Origin: Jaapia argillacea MUCL 33604
Taxonomy: Eukaryota > Basidiomycota > Agaricomycetes > Jaapiales > Jaapiaceae
Reading direction: 5' to 3'
Assembly: GCA_000697665.1 (NCBI GenBank)
Contig: KL197715.1
Span: 940,923-1,004,922, forward strand
DNA length: 64,000 nt
A model generated the notes under the pieces. The model was not told the DNA's origin, made no database searches, and worked only from the letters and a program-made list of their open reading frames with translations. Made by a program: the position numbers and the translations under genes. Every line of letters begins with the position of its first letter. The first letter of the stretch is position 1. Positions 23,028 to 34,356 of the stretch are shown piece after piece.

Positions 23028-25248
23028 TCAAGAGCGTCTAACCAATCGTACAGGAACCTTTCCTACTCCCAAAGACATTATCGCAAAGCCCCTCATAACC
23101 CTTTCTCTCCACTGGGAACGAGTTTCACCATCGTTCAGGATGATCTCGAGCCTCCATTGTTGAAGTAGGAGGGTAAGGAAACAGACTCCTTCTGTCAAGG
23201 CAAAGCGCCTCCCGATACCTTGGCAAAAAAAGTTATGTAAAGAAATCTCGGATTGCGGGACAGCCTTCGTAAAACGGCTTACATGCACGGGGACCGAGGG
23301 AGAACATAGACAAATCGTTCTCGTTGGAATGATACCATCTGGATGGACGATACTCCTCTGGATCAGGGAAATGGCGGGGGTTGTAATCTATCAATCACGC
23401 CATGTTCAGCGGGATGATTATTGGTGCTAGTGACGCCGACTTACGAATCCCAACAATATCTATGTTGACCCAAGTGCCGCGTTCGAGAGGAAGCTGGTTG
23501 GTGGCCCCCCCTTCCCCGTAGGTCGTGAGGACGACATCTTCTGTCGTCTCCCGATGCAAAACCAAGCCGGCGGCTTGGAGGAATAGTCAGACCCTGGGTC
23601 CTGTGGAGGAAGCGTTGGGGACATACGAAAGAGGCGTGCGGCTTCTAAGAAAGCCCCTTGCACCTTGTTCAATTTACTGAAATCTTGGAATTTCTAAGGG
23701 GGGCGTAATGTAATTAGGGCGTAAATAGACGTGTAGTGAGCTTACCGGCTGTGCGCCATCAGGTGCAACTTCCTTGATCTGGGCATATACTTCGTCTTGG
23801 ATCTCTGGATACAGGGCCAAAAACCCGATCGCTGCATCGAGAGTATGTGCAGTCGTTTCTGTGTGGACCAGTATATATATCATTGTGATGATTATTTCGA
23901 AAGCAATATACATACCGTGACCTGCAAAGAGCATCAAGAATGTATTGCCTGTCTGTAGGAGCCGACCAAAGCCAGGGAAGCATGAAGTCAACGAAGTGGG
24001 GGTTTCGAAAGGTAGGAGGTCACTCGCCAATTCATCGTCAGTCATCGCGTGCTTCCCTTCTGATTCGCTTGCCCGAACCATCATACTGAAGACATCCCGT
24101 CGAGCTAAGAATTCTTTCCCATCGGCAGCCATTTCCTCTCGCCTAGTATCAATGAGAGATCGCATGAATCTCCGTAAGGACTTGAAAGCCAGGTCAATTT
24201 GCTGAATCCTAAACAATTGGGTGAGTGTGAATAGACTGAAATCTCCATTGACACCGACTTTGGGATCGGTAGCCGGTACATCCATCGCGGTATTATCAAT
24301 CGGGCTATCAGTGCGTTGGTAACGATCGTTAACGCCTCCGCAAAGGACATTTCGCCCGTTGGACTTGAGAAGTCCCAGGGTAAATTGTTACCAAAGCCGC
24401 ATTTCGAGATAATGATCAATGCGAACTAAAGCGTACTGGATAAATTGTGGCAAGGGTATGGATTACGAATCGAGGGCCTACCTTCGTTGTCAAAGCGTTC
24501 ATTGCGGGGATCTTGACAGTGTCAACTTCGTTCCATCCCTCAAACGAGGACATCTCACGAAACGTCGAAACGCTTTCCTCCCAAACTAACGCATGCCTAT
24601 CGGGTCACGAGTGAGGCAACCTGGAGGTAGAGGTAGGGGTGCACATACGTAGATGAACCAAAAGCAGGGTTTAATATCTTCCTATGCCGCTTCCATTCAT
24701 CTCCATTTTCTGAGAAAACGCTTCTGCCCCATTCGCTAGCCCACAGTCGGAAAGTCATTCACGAATCACAGAGGAACGGACGCACATAATGCCCAATGAA
24801 CTGAGTTGAGGTTTCACAAATGGCATCTTCATTGAAGTAATCTGACGCGCGACTTCGAGGGAGTTTGTCGCAATAGTTGGTTGTCCGAAGAGGTACGGGA
24901 TAAATGATATCGTTTCGCTTCCCGCATCCTTGTAAACTGATAAACGAGGAGGATCATATTTCCGTCCCTCAGTGCTTCGTACTGATAACTTACCGTGCTT
25001 TCTCCAGACCCATTGCCAATTCAGTCCAGGATTCCAGTTGGAAGTGGGCATGGTTGATCCGAGCAGCGAGAGGGGACCGAAGAGAGATCGTACCCCAGGC
25101 AAATGGCCAAACTTCTACGCTGCGGGTGTCAATCTTCTCCGTGAAGACAGGATGCTAAATCCGAACACACCCGGACTGCCAGAGCATACCTAACGACTCG
25201 AGAGACGACAAAAATTACCAGGAGGGCTCCGATACTTTTCCACAGCAT
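23028..25248 (-). CDS. cytochrome P450 monooxygenase, copy 1
   Basis: The start is an ATG at 25248 with an N-terminal membrane anchor (MLWKSIGALLVIFVVSRVV); the stop is at 23028. Joined segments give FGHLPGVRSLFGPLSLLG, WNPGLNWQWVWRKHVYKDAG, the C-helix W-x-x-x-R (WKRHRKILNPAF), the I-helix oxygen-activation motif AGHETTAHT (split by an intron near 23900), and the heme loop FSLGPRAC followed after an intron by IGRRFALTE. The cysteine codon itself is split (TG/T type join near 23280 and 23230). All key residues are present and no in-frame break was seen. It is an ER-bound monooxygenase; the substrate is unknown. About ten or more introns, not all mapped. Divergence from copy 2 is moderate. Confidence 0.85.
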
Positions 25249-25784
25249 GACGGTCGGAGAGGGGAAGGGCGTGGGGCGTCCCGCTTGACCAACGCAGTAG
25301 TTATAGTCATTCCAACGGCTCACAGCCATCTTTCAATTATCAGCCCATTTCTCGGGCATAATAACCTCATGCCATCAAGGGAGTACCTCATGGGTATACC
25401 ACAATCAGCGATGGGCGTCACCTTGAGTTCGATCTCCGTTTGTGATTGGGCAGGCTGCACTGCGGTCCAAGAAAATCCGTTCGTCAAGGGCATTCGGGCG
25501 AGAAGGAGATCAGGACAAGATCAGGAAGTGCGAGAAAACAGTACCCTGAATCGCGTTGTCTCAAAGCTGACGTGATAATCGGAGATACCGGCGTGTACTT
25601 ATCGGACGCCGCAGCCCTCAGGAAATGTTCATTGAAGTTACACCGATCAATGCCAGTGTCGAGAATAGCTCAGTTGAGTAGCAGAGCCATACTACTTGAG
25701 ACCATAGCTATACCAGGTCGATCGGGACGCCCCAACAGGATAGACACGGAATCCTGGATAACTCGAATACATCTCCTTCGCAGC
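25249..25784. other. intergenic between the two P450 genes
   Basis: A 536-base interval that should hold the promoter of P450 copy 1 and the terminator of copy 2. The plus-strand frames 25285-25802 here show no protein features and I treat them as chance. Confidence 0.4.
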
Positions 25785-27989
25785 TCAAGCCCGTCGAACT
25801 AACCGGACAGGAACTTTCCCAACTCCTAAAGACATCACTGCGGAACCCTTCATGACCCTTTCCCTCCACTGCGGTCGAGTCTCTCCATCATTCAAAACAA
25901 TCTCGATCTTCCATTGTTGAAGTAAAAGTGTAAGGAAGCAGACCGCTTCTGTCAGGGCAAAGCGCCTCCCAAGACCTAAGCAATGCGGTAAGTCCAACGA
26001 TTATCGAGGAAGAGCCTTGTGAAAATAGCTCACATGCCCGAGGACCCAGAGAGAACATCGACATATCGTTCTCGTTCACGTTGTACCATCGAGATGGTCG
26101 GTACTCCTCTGACTCAGGGAAATGACGTGGGTTGTGAACTAAGGAGGAGGTTCAGCGTTGAGGCTGGTTCTAACTTCTGTTGCTGCTGATGACTTACGCA
26201 TCCCAACAACATCCACAAAAACCCAGGTGCCACGCTCTACAGCATATTGGCCTGCAGCTCCCTTTTCTCCATAGACTGTGAGAACGACATCCTCGGTCGC
26301 CTCCCTCATCAAAACGAAGCCAGCCGCTTGAGAGTACAATCAGACTACCGAGGACACAGAACATGGAATGATGACGCACGAAACAGGCGCGCAGCCTCCA
26401 GAAAAGCTCCGAGTATTTTGTTCAGTTTACCGAAATCTTGGAATTTCTGCGTAACATATTCAGGACTCCATCCGTCAAAGTTAACAGTGAACGCACTGGC
26501 TCTGATCCATCAGGCGCAACTTCCCGGATCTGGGCATAAATTTCGTCTTGTATCTCCGGGTAGAGCGCCAAAAATCCCATTGTGGCGTCGAGAGTATGGG
26601 CGGTGGTCTCTAAGGTAGACCAGCTGATGAGACGAGATCATCTGGAACGTATCATAGATACGTACCATGGCCTGCAAAGAGTAACAAAAAGGTATTCCCA
26701 GTCTGTAGAAGCCAGTCGGTGACGCTGGAGGTTAATGAAGCAAAAATTCGAGAGGGAGGGCCACTGACCAATTCGTCGTCAGTCATTGCACTCTTGCCCT
26801 CGGATTCGTTTGCCCGAACCATAAGGCTGAAGACATCCCGACGGGCTTCAAACTCTTTTCCCCCTTCACCAATCATTTCCCCTCGTCTCGAATCAATCAG
26901 ATTTCGCATAAAAGTTTGCAAAGATGTGAATGCGGCACCAAGCTTGCGCAACCTAGATAGCTAGGGTCAGTGGGGGAAATACATCTTAAAATACTACACA
27001 CTTTGGGATGGGAAGACGGTACATCCATCGAGGAATTATCATGCGGAGGATTAGTGCATTAGAGACAATCATCAGCGCTTCAGCGAAGGTCATTTCGCCA
27101 GTTGGACTCGAGAAATCCCATGGCAAATTATAACCGAACCCGCATTTCGATATAATGATCAGTGTAAACTACAGAACGTGTGTGAGTTGCGTCGTCAATA
27201 GCAATCGATCGTAAACGTACCTTCATTGTCAAAGCGCTCACCGCGGGGATTGAGACGGCGTCCAATTCATTCCATCCCTCCGAAGTCGCCATTTCACGAA
27301 ACGTCGACACGCTTTCCTCCCAAACCAGCGCGTGACTACCGGTTGATGAGCAGGGAGAACTCAGGACTAGATGGTGCACATACGTAGATGAACTAAAAGC
27401 AGGACTCAAAATCCTCCTATGCCGCTTCCACTGATCTCCATTTTCTGAGAAGACACTCCTCCCCCACTCTCTGGCGGACAAATTAAATTTTATCAACGAA
27501 AGTGCAGAGAAATCTCACAAGATACCCAAGGAGCTGATTTCAGGTTTTTCGAATGGACCCTTCATTGAAGTGATGTATCGTGCAACCTCGACGGAACTCG
27601 TAGAAACAACTGGTTGACCAAATAAATAGGATACGATAGATATGGTTTCACAACCCGCATTCCGATACACTGATGAAAGAGTCAGAAAGTTCGATACTGT
27701 ATACCAGCACTTCCCAACTTACGGTGTTTTCTCCAGGCCCATTGCCAGTTCAACCCCGGATTCCAATCAGAAGTGGGCAGTGCTGGCCCGAGGAGCGAGA
27801 TAGGTCCAAAGAGACATCGTACGCCAGGCAAATTACCAACTTTCTAAGATGTAACATTTGTGAATATCAGTCGGTGGCCTCAGTGAGATCATGAGAATTT
27901 AAAATACGCACCCGGAGCGACTGAAGATAGTTGACCACTCGAGAGACGATGAAAATCGCTGTAAGCGCCCCAGCGGTCTTCCAAAACAT
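25785..27989 (-). CDS. cytochrome P450 monooxygenase, copy 2
   Basis: Tandem paralogue of the gene at 23028-25248 with the same exon layout. The start is an ATG at 27989 (MFWKTAGALTAIFIVSRVV anchor). Landmarks: GNLPGVRCLFGPISLLG, WNPGLNWQWAWRKH, C-helix WKRHRRILSPAF, LLLFAGH before an intron in the I-helix motif, FSLGPRAC then LGRRFALTEAVCF after an intron, and a C terminus ending KVPVRLVRRA. The residue after the heme cysteine is L where copy 1 has I. Both copies look functional. They probably hydroxylate related substrates, possibly successive steps of one pathway; that is inference. Confidence 0.85.
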
Positions 27990-28363
27990 TGGAAGTCGAT
28001 CCGAATAGGTTGGGAGAGGGGGATAAATTTCTATCGCAAAGCCTTCGCTGGTGGATATAAGTATGTATCCATGTTCATCCGATGCCACGAAACGACCTGA
28101 GACACCATCAAATCATCGCGGCGGTGTTGCGATTGGGCAGCAGAGGTCCATGAAACCCATGTTTTCAAGCTGATCTCCCGCTGCGGGTTACTCGGGCTCA
28201 TGTCCTTATAAGGTAAAGTTTTGTATCCTGGCAATCATTGGCTTCGGTAGGACGGGCTTTGAGGGGGGAGGTCGAACTCGAGACAGAGGCCAGAAAACAA
28301 TGGTACGAAAGCGGAGAGAGGATGTGTTCTCATCATATGCTATATACCAAGGAATAGCAGCTA

Positions 28364-29809
28364 TCATGCAAGCCCGACACGGATTTTGACTTCACGCATT
28401 GTCGCTTCGGAACGCTCTCTGGCCCTGGAAGCCCCATCCTCTGCGATGTTCAATAGATATCCCTTCTCCTGTCTGATCCTTTCCAGTTCAGCCCGAGGGC
28501 CTTTCAACAGCTCTTCGACAGCGTCCGCGACATCGACCTTGAGTGCTCCATGGCCTTTACCCTCGTAGCGCTTCGCAATGTCGGCAGGATTTTCATTCGT
28601 ACAGGCTCCAAACATATCCAAGAGGTTGGCAGTTCCTGGTCGCGAGATGGGATCATAGGTAATCCCAGGGACCGAATCAGTGACAGCAGATTTTATTTTG
28701 GACTTGATTTGAGTTGCTGTGTCTGTCATGAGGATACGAGATTGAGCATCCGGCGCCGATTTCGACATTTTGGATGACGGATCCTTCAAGGATAAGATAC
28801 GCTTCGACGGGGCTGGTGGGAGATTAATCGCTTGAGCTTCGACGGCATATTTGAACTTACTGAATATATGCTCGGGAAGGGGAAACAAGGGATTTCGAGC
28901 TTTGAAGGTTCGATTGAAAATATCTGCCAAATCACGACACAGCTCCAGATGTTGTTTCTGGTCCTCGCCAACGGGGACGTGAGTCGCTCTATCATCCAGG
29001 GTTCGTGAGAAAGGGGGAGCCAATGAATGAGACAAGGCTCACTTGTACAGGAGAATATCAGCCGCTTGTAGGACTGGGTACGTGAAAAGTCCTGCGTTGA
29101 GCAAAGATTCATCGACTTCAGATTCCTCATTGACATTGCGAGACGTGGCTAATCTGGACTGGCGGATGAATGTTAGGCAAATACTGGTGCCAAACGAAAT
29201 GGTTACGTACCTTCCAAGTCGTCATCCTCCGAAGCCTCCCAACAGAACAGAGGCAGTTGAGAATCCAAGCCAGTTCGGTATGATGCGGGTTCTACAGGGA
29301 ACCAACATAAGACAGTGAAACAACGATAGGGGATTGGCCGCACCTCGTCCTGATGAAATATAATAGACCGTTGAGGGTCGAGTCCGATCGCCAACAAGAC
29401 TGCGAGCATATCCGTCCTCGACGAGCGTAAGGCCTTGGGGTCCTGCGGTAGGGTGAGGGCATGGTAACCGACGATGGAAAATATCAATTCGTCATCCGGT
29501 TCTGCTTTGCTTTGTAGTTGCACCCAGTTTGAGAGAGCCCCGAGATAATTCCCTAGCTGATTTAGTGTTAACCTCTGCCTCGAGAGTTGATAGGGTGAAG
29601 GGAGTTACGTGAGGGATACCCGTGGGCTGAATGCCCGAGAACACGGTTCGTGGTCGTCGTCTGGTAGTCTCGTCTACATGTCCAGGTGCAGAGCTCAGTG
29701 CTCGAATATGAACTTGTCTCGACGCATTTCTGCACGCGCTCAATGAATGGCGGGACAGAGAAGCTTGAAGGCGTCGCGTCCCCTGCTCACCGGTTCGAGC
29801 AAAAGACAT
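28364..29809 (-). CDS. MSW1: tryptophanyl-tRNA synthetase, mitochondrial type
   Basis: A class I aminoacyl-tRNA synthetase that charges tRNA-Trp. The first exon (from ATG 29809) has an Arg/Ser-rich leader (RRLQASLSRHSLSACRNASR) typical of mitochondrial import, then TVFSGIQPTGIPH which continues after an intron into LGNYLGALSNW; together these form the HIGH-type signature. Further exons carry HHTELAWILNCL, RRMTTWK, THVPVGEDQKQHLELCRDLA and the KMSKS signature (SSKMSKSAPDAQSRILMTD, near 28750). The C-terminal exon ends MREVKIRVGLA. Bacterial/mitochondrial-type length (about 390-400 aa). It shares a 116-base promoter with the divergent MAK10 gene. Confidence 0.9.
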
Positions 29810-29925
29810 TTTGCATTGAAACTCCGTTTTCAGCGCTTGCCACTATTGGGGCTCGTAGCCCTGGACCCCCTCATGATTTTCTTCTGAGATCTCACAGCTT
29901 TCTCTGTATCTTGGTTAACTTCTAT
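29810..29925. promoter_or_regulatory. short bidirectional promoter, TrpRS / MAK10
   Basis: Only 116 bases separate the ATG of the minus-strand synthetase gene (29809) and the ATG of the plus-strand MAK10 gene (29926). Both leaders and the whole core promoter must lie here or overlap the coding sequence. No TATA box is visible, as is common for divergent housekeeping pairs. Confidence 0.6.
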
Positions 29926-32721
29926 ATGGATCTTTATTCTGATCTGCCCGGCGGAGATGATTTCCGTGATGCGAGGAGCATCTTCGAGGAGGCTGCTAGG
30001 GGTACGGATTCATAAGACTCTATGTTTATCAGGCCCACCGATCCAAGTCACGCAGACATGGAACCAGGAGGGACTATCCTGATGGACGGTTTCACCATGC
30101 AAGACGCCATGAGCGCTATTGAGGTATGTCACACTGTTGATTTGCCTCTGGGAGGTACTCAGCGACTTATACTTCCACAGATTGGAGAACCTCGGATGGA
30201 CAGCGGTATGGTTACGGAAGACGAACCCACCCCAAGTTTCAATCCTCTGACCCCACTTCTTCCCGAAGAAGTCTGTTGGATACTGGACCGGTCATTGGCA
30301 TGCGAGGTGAATGAAGACAATGGTCTGTTTCACTGGGAGTCGGTCCTCCCTTCAACGATGTATTTTTATTCTCTAGATGGAATGGCATACTGGAAATGCG
30401 CTTTCTCAAACCGTGTTCACCCTTGTCTACGTGCATCACATGCAAGATATCAATCCGGAATACATGGTATTCGGGCATGATGAAGAAGATCCACTGCGCC
30501 CTCTGGAGCTCATCACCATTGTTCTCCGAGCTGGTGTTACGGGCTTGCTGAAGTCTTGCGACCTTGCTTGGCGGGAGCTTTCGAAGGCCCGTGTCAAAGA
30601 TGTCGGTTTATCTCTATTCTTCCCTCGTTGCCTACCCTCGTAACCCCCGATATTAGGGAGAGGATTTTCAAGGCGAAAAGTGTGAAGTCTCCCTATTGGA
30701 AGGCCTCTCCATTTCAACTACCGTCAAGAGGTTAGATCTTGCTTTAGAGTGGATCAGGACCTCCTTACCAGGTACGGTATTGCTGTATGGCTCTCTAATT
30801 CCACCATTAACGCATCTCAGTGCCGGAATACCTAAGAGATGACCTCGCTTGTCGGCTTTCATTTCGGAAGGTTCTTACAGGTTTCTTTCTGCTATTTCCT
30901 TACGAACTTACAGATGGCGCATATACTCAGATCCTGATCCAATTGATGGCCCTTAATCTGTCCAATGATCGATATCGGCTACAAGCCCTCGTATCTTCAG
31001 CCCGCCAGCTTCTTCGCAGAATCCGCTCACGACCTCCTGCCGATCCCGACCTGAACTCACCTGCCCGCCATGCATTCGACCGGAATGTTACACGTCGCCT
31101 TCATTTTTTCATGCCACTTAGGCCAATCGAGATGCCTCCACAAGAGCGCACGTGGCAAAAAGTTGAAGACTTCATCCAGAGCTGGCAGGAGATCTGTTAC
31201 TTATCCACCACAACTTCGCTGTCGACTTGGCAGGTAGTACGCTTCGACTTTCTTAGCAGAGCTTCCTGCTAACTTTGCGATAGATATACGGATCCTTGCT
31301 CATGACGCGCCCTCGACCCACTCAAAACTTCCCCTACTTTCGATCTCTGGCACAAGTGAGTTACTACTTGACCCTCCGGAGATGAGGTCCTCAGTACTTC
31401 TGGTATAGTCGTTCTTTTTTGATGGGTCGACATTTGTGGGCCGTTTCGATATACCTTGGATTTCCGAACGCTTCTTCCTGGAAACGTTGGGCATTACATT
31501 CGAGCAATTTGCTTGGCTGACTCGGAGGTACTGGGTCGGCATGGGCCCTCCACCTCTAAGAGAAGCCGAGGGCTTGTTAATCAAAGTAAGTCTACCTACA
31601 TCGATGTCATCATTGTTTGATTGCTCCATCAGGTCATGATGCCTCATATACGATCTTTTTGGTGTAATGCGCCTCGGCAGCGGCGGTTTCTCTCCAAGTC
31701 GCTTCTGCAATGGCAAGCCCTCTACGATGCCTTCTCAATCCTTGCTGAGAATACCGCTGCACCAGTAGGTCTACCTCTTCGTATGGTCGTTGGTTTCTAA
31801 CCATCTTCCAGGACGATAGAGAAGTCAGGATTATTAAGGCTGTTCCAAAAGCGATCCTCGTCTGGAGGCTTTCAATCATCCGCGAAATCGTGTTTTCTGG
31901 CTTCCAGCAGGAACTCTACATGGCCGACGAGCGAGCATCAGCGTATTGGTATGCCTCTCGGGTGCTGGAGTGTCAACTGAACGTGTTGGATGATTTGTTG
32001 GGTTTTGTCTCGCGAGGTTAGTGGTACTCTGTTCTTGATCAGAATCGTCCTTGACCTTTTGGACAGATCCTCGGTTTGGGGTCTATCCCGAACTCAACTT
32101 TCAGCATCAACTCGCAACGGCTCTCCAAGGCATGACTACAGCAATGTTTATCGTGAGTTGAGCCCGTCCTATTGCATAGACTCCTCTGACCACCTCCCTC
32201 AGATTACCCTCAAAGATTTGAAATTCTCATGCGCTCGAGCTCGCCTTAACTTCAACCGCCGTCACAAGTGGGCGTTTGACCCGCAATACCATCTTCTGCA
32301 AACGCCTCCTGTCGCGCAGCCCGACTTTGAACAATTCATAGGCGAGTGTTCCAGCGTCACCGACGAGGTACGGTGCCCAGCGTATGCTTTCCGTAGCCCT
32401 CGGTAACATTTAATCAACTAGGGATCAAATCCCACACCATCTGATTTGTTCGAACAATCCAAGTCGATCCTCGTTCATCTCTCTTCGTCCGCGGCTTCCT
32501 ATGGTTGGGCTGGTAGATGGCACGAGGATCGCCTGCAGGTCAGAAATCTCGGAAGCCTTTCATCTTCCTAACTGACGGATCGCCTGCCATAGGTTGTCAG
32601 CGACCTGACAAAAGCGTGCGTGAGGCTGGGTGCCATTTGCTCCAATACCCGAACACTAGATGAGACTGTTTTATCGTGGAATCCTAGCATAGATCCCTGG
32701 TTTCCTGTGGTTGCTACGTAG
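29926..32721 (+). CDS. MAK10: NatC N-terminal acetyltransferase auxiliary subunit
   Basis: The first exons are 29926-30001, 30056-30123, 30181-30306, 30377-30601, 30657-30771, 30821-30880, 30914-31233, 31284-31355, 31409-31585, 31633-31764 and 31812-32016; further exons lead to a TAG at 32719-32721. The family hallmark is clear: FTMQDAMSAIE joined to IGEPRMDSGM (residues 49-58). It is followed by EMEWHTGNALSQTVFT, ARVKDGEDFQGEKCEVSLLE and a long helical C-terminal half. MAK10/NAA35 anchors the NatC catalytic subunit to ribosomes so that it acetylates N-terminal Met before hydrophobic residues. All checked joins keep phase. Introns are short (mostly 45-70 bases). The alternative first intron acceptor at about 30031 would bring a stop, so 30055 is preferred. 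Confidence 0.9.
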
Positions 32722-32846
32722 ATAGATCCAGCATACTTCTTTGTGGAGGTTGGACACTGGAAAGGTGTAGTGGGCGGGCTTCCCGGCCCGCCGAAGCAAC
32801 AACCAAACATCTCGCATAAACACAATCCTCCCGTTCCCTCTGAACC

Positions 32847-34274
32847 ATGTCATTTATCAAAAGAGCCTCAACCTTGAAAGAAAGGCGACTCTCTACTCGA
32901 CCCAGCCCTTACCATCTTGATGTAACGCTGGTCGAAGCCGAAAGCGTCGCAGAATCGTCCAACGCCGTTTCACGTCGGTCCCAGCGCGTCAAGCGTGAAT
33001 CTGCAGACGAGCCACTTACAGAGATCGAGTCTCTAGCCCCTGGATTTAATTCCGAACCCTCAAATAGAGCTCGCCAATCCTCCTCGTCTCCAGTCAAGCG
33101 CACCGGGTCAGCATCTCCTCGTAAACCAAAGTTGATTCCTCAAACACTCGGCACCCCTCATCCTACTCCCCCGCGATGGAAGGAGACCTATGACACAATC
33201 AAGGAGATGCGCTCTCATATTGTTGCTCCAGTTGATACCATGGGATGTGATCAAGCGCAGAACAAGGAAGTTGACCCAAAGGTGCGTCATCACAGCTGAA
33301 TTGTGATGCAGAAGACTGAATCGCTGCGTTGAAATAGAACCGGCGTTTCGCAACGCTTGTCTCCCTCATGCTGTCTTCGCAAACAAAGGACGAAGTTACT
33401 GATGCTGCTGTCACAAAACTTCGTCAGGCCATCGGGGGAACATTGAGTGTGGCTGCGGTCATGGCTGCTGATGAACAGACCGTCTCAGATGCCATTGGAA
33501 AAGTTGGATTTTGGCGGAGAAAGACTCAGTCAGGACTTGTTCTTTCCTCGTCGTTCAGATGTTTCACGCAACCTTAACATTTAGGTATATCAAGCAGACG
33601 GCTCAAAAGCTCCACGACGAATTCGACTCGGATGTGCCGAAAACTGTAGACGAGCTGTGTTCCTTGCCCGGAGTTGGCCCCAAGATGGCATTCCTGACGC
33701 TTCAGGTTGCGTGGAATCTGTGAGGCTTCCCGCAAATTATTGTGCCTCGCTCATTTCTCACGTTGACGTTGAATGCACAGCAATCACGGTATTGGAGTTG
33801 ATGTCCACGTTCATCGTATCACCAACAGACTCGGATGGCATAAGCCCCCTACGAAAAACCCGGAGCAAACACGGTTAGTAGATCTAACTTTCCGTCCCGC
33901 TTCCTCTTCAATTTGGAGCTTAGATTGAATCTTCAATCATGGCTTCCCACTGAACTCCACGGTGAGATCAACCACATGCTTGTTGGGTTTGGTCAGGTTC
34001 GTAAAGCGATCACTCTCGTCCCCAGTCATCACTGAACCCTATTTAGACGATATGCCTACCTGTGGGGCCTCGCTGTGACCTCTGCCAGTTGAGCCCGAAA
34101 GGACTTTGTCCCAGTGCTCGCACCGTCGTCAAATCCAAGTCGCGCAAAAGTGTGGCATTGACGGAAAGTGGCCCTGGTATCGAGATCGCGATTGAAAGTA
34201 ATCTAGTAGAAACACAAACCTTGGCGGATTCTCCAAGCTCGCTGCCAAGTCCTCTAACAGAGGAAGAGTCATAA
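32847..34274 (+). CDS. NTH1: endonuclease III-type DNA glycosylase/AP lyase
   Basis: Six exons (32847-33281, 33338-33528, 33585-33719, 33781-33873, 33924-33996, 34047-34274) give about 384 aa. The helix-hairpin-helix LPGVGPKM contains the catalytic lysine K242, and the catalytic aspartate is D261 in [17 protein letters not shown] (158-165) is the conserved substrate-side loop. The C terminus has the iron-sulfur cysteines in [19 protein letters not shown]. The N-terminal 140 residues are basic and Ser/Pro-rich, fitting nuclear or mitochondrial targeting. The enzyme removes oxidised pyrimidines and nicks the backbone in base-excision repair. One donor is GTCAGG. The ATG lies 125 bases after the MAK10 stop, same strand. 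Confidence 0.9.
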
Positions 34275-34356
34275 TATCTGTCCGGCTGTCAGGACTCAGC
34301 CCCTTCGTTCTAGACATCTATATTCTATTTGGTCGTCTATAATGCTGCTCGTTATC

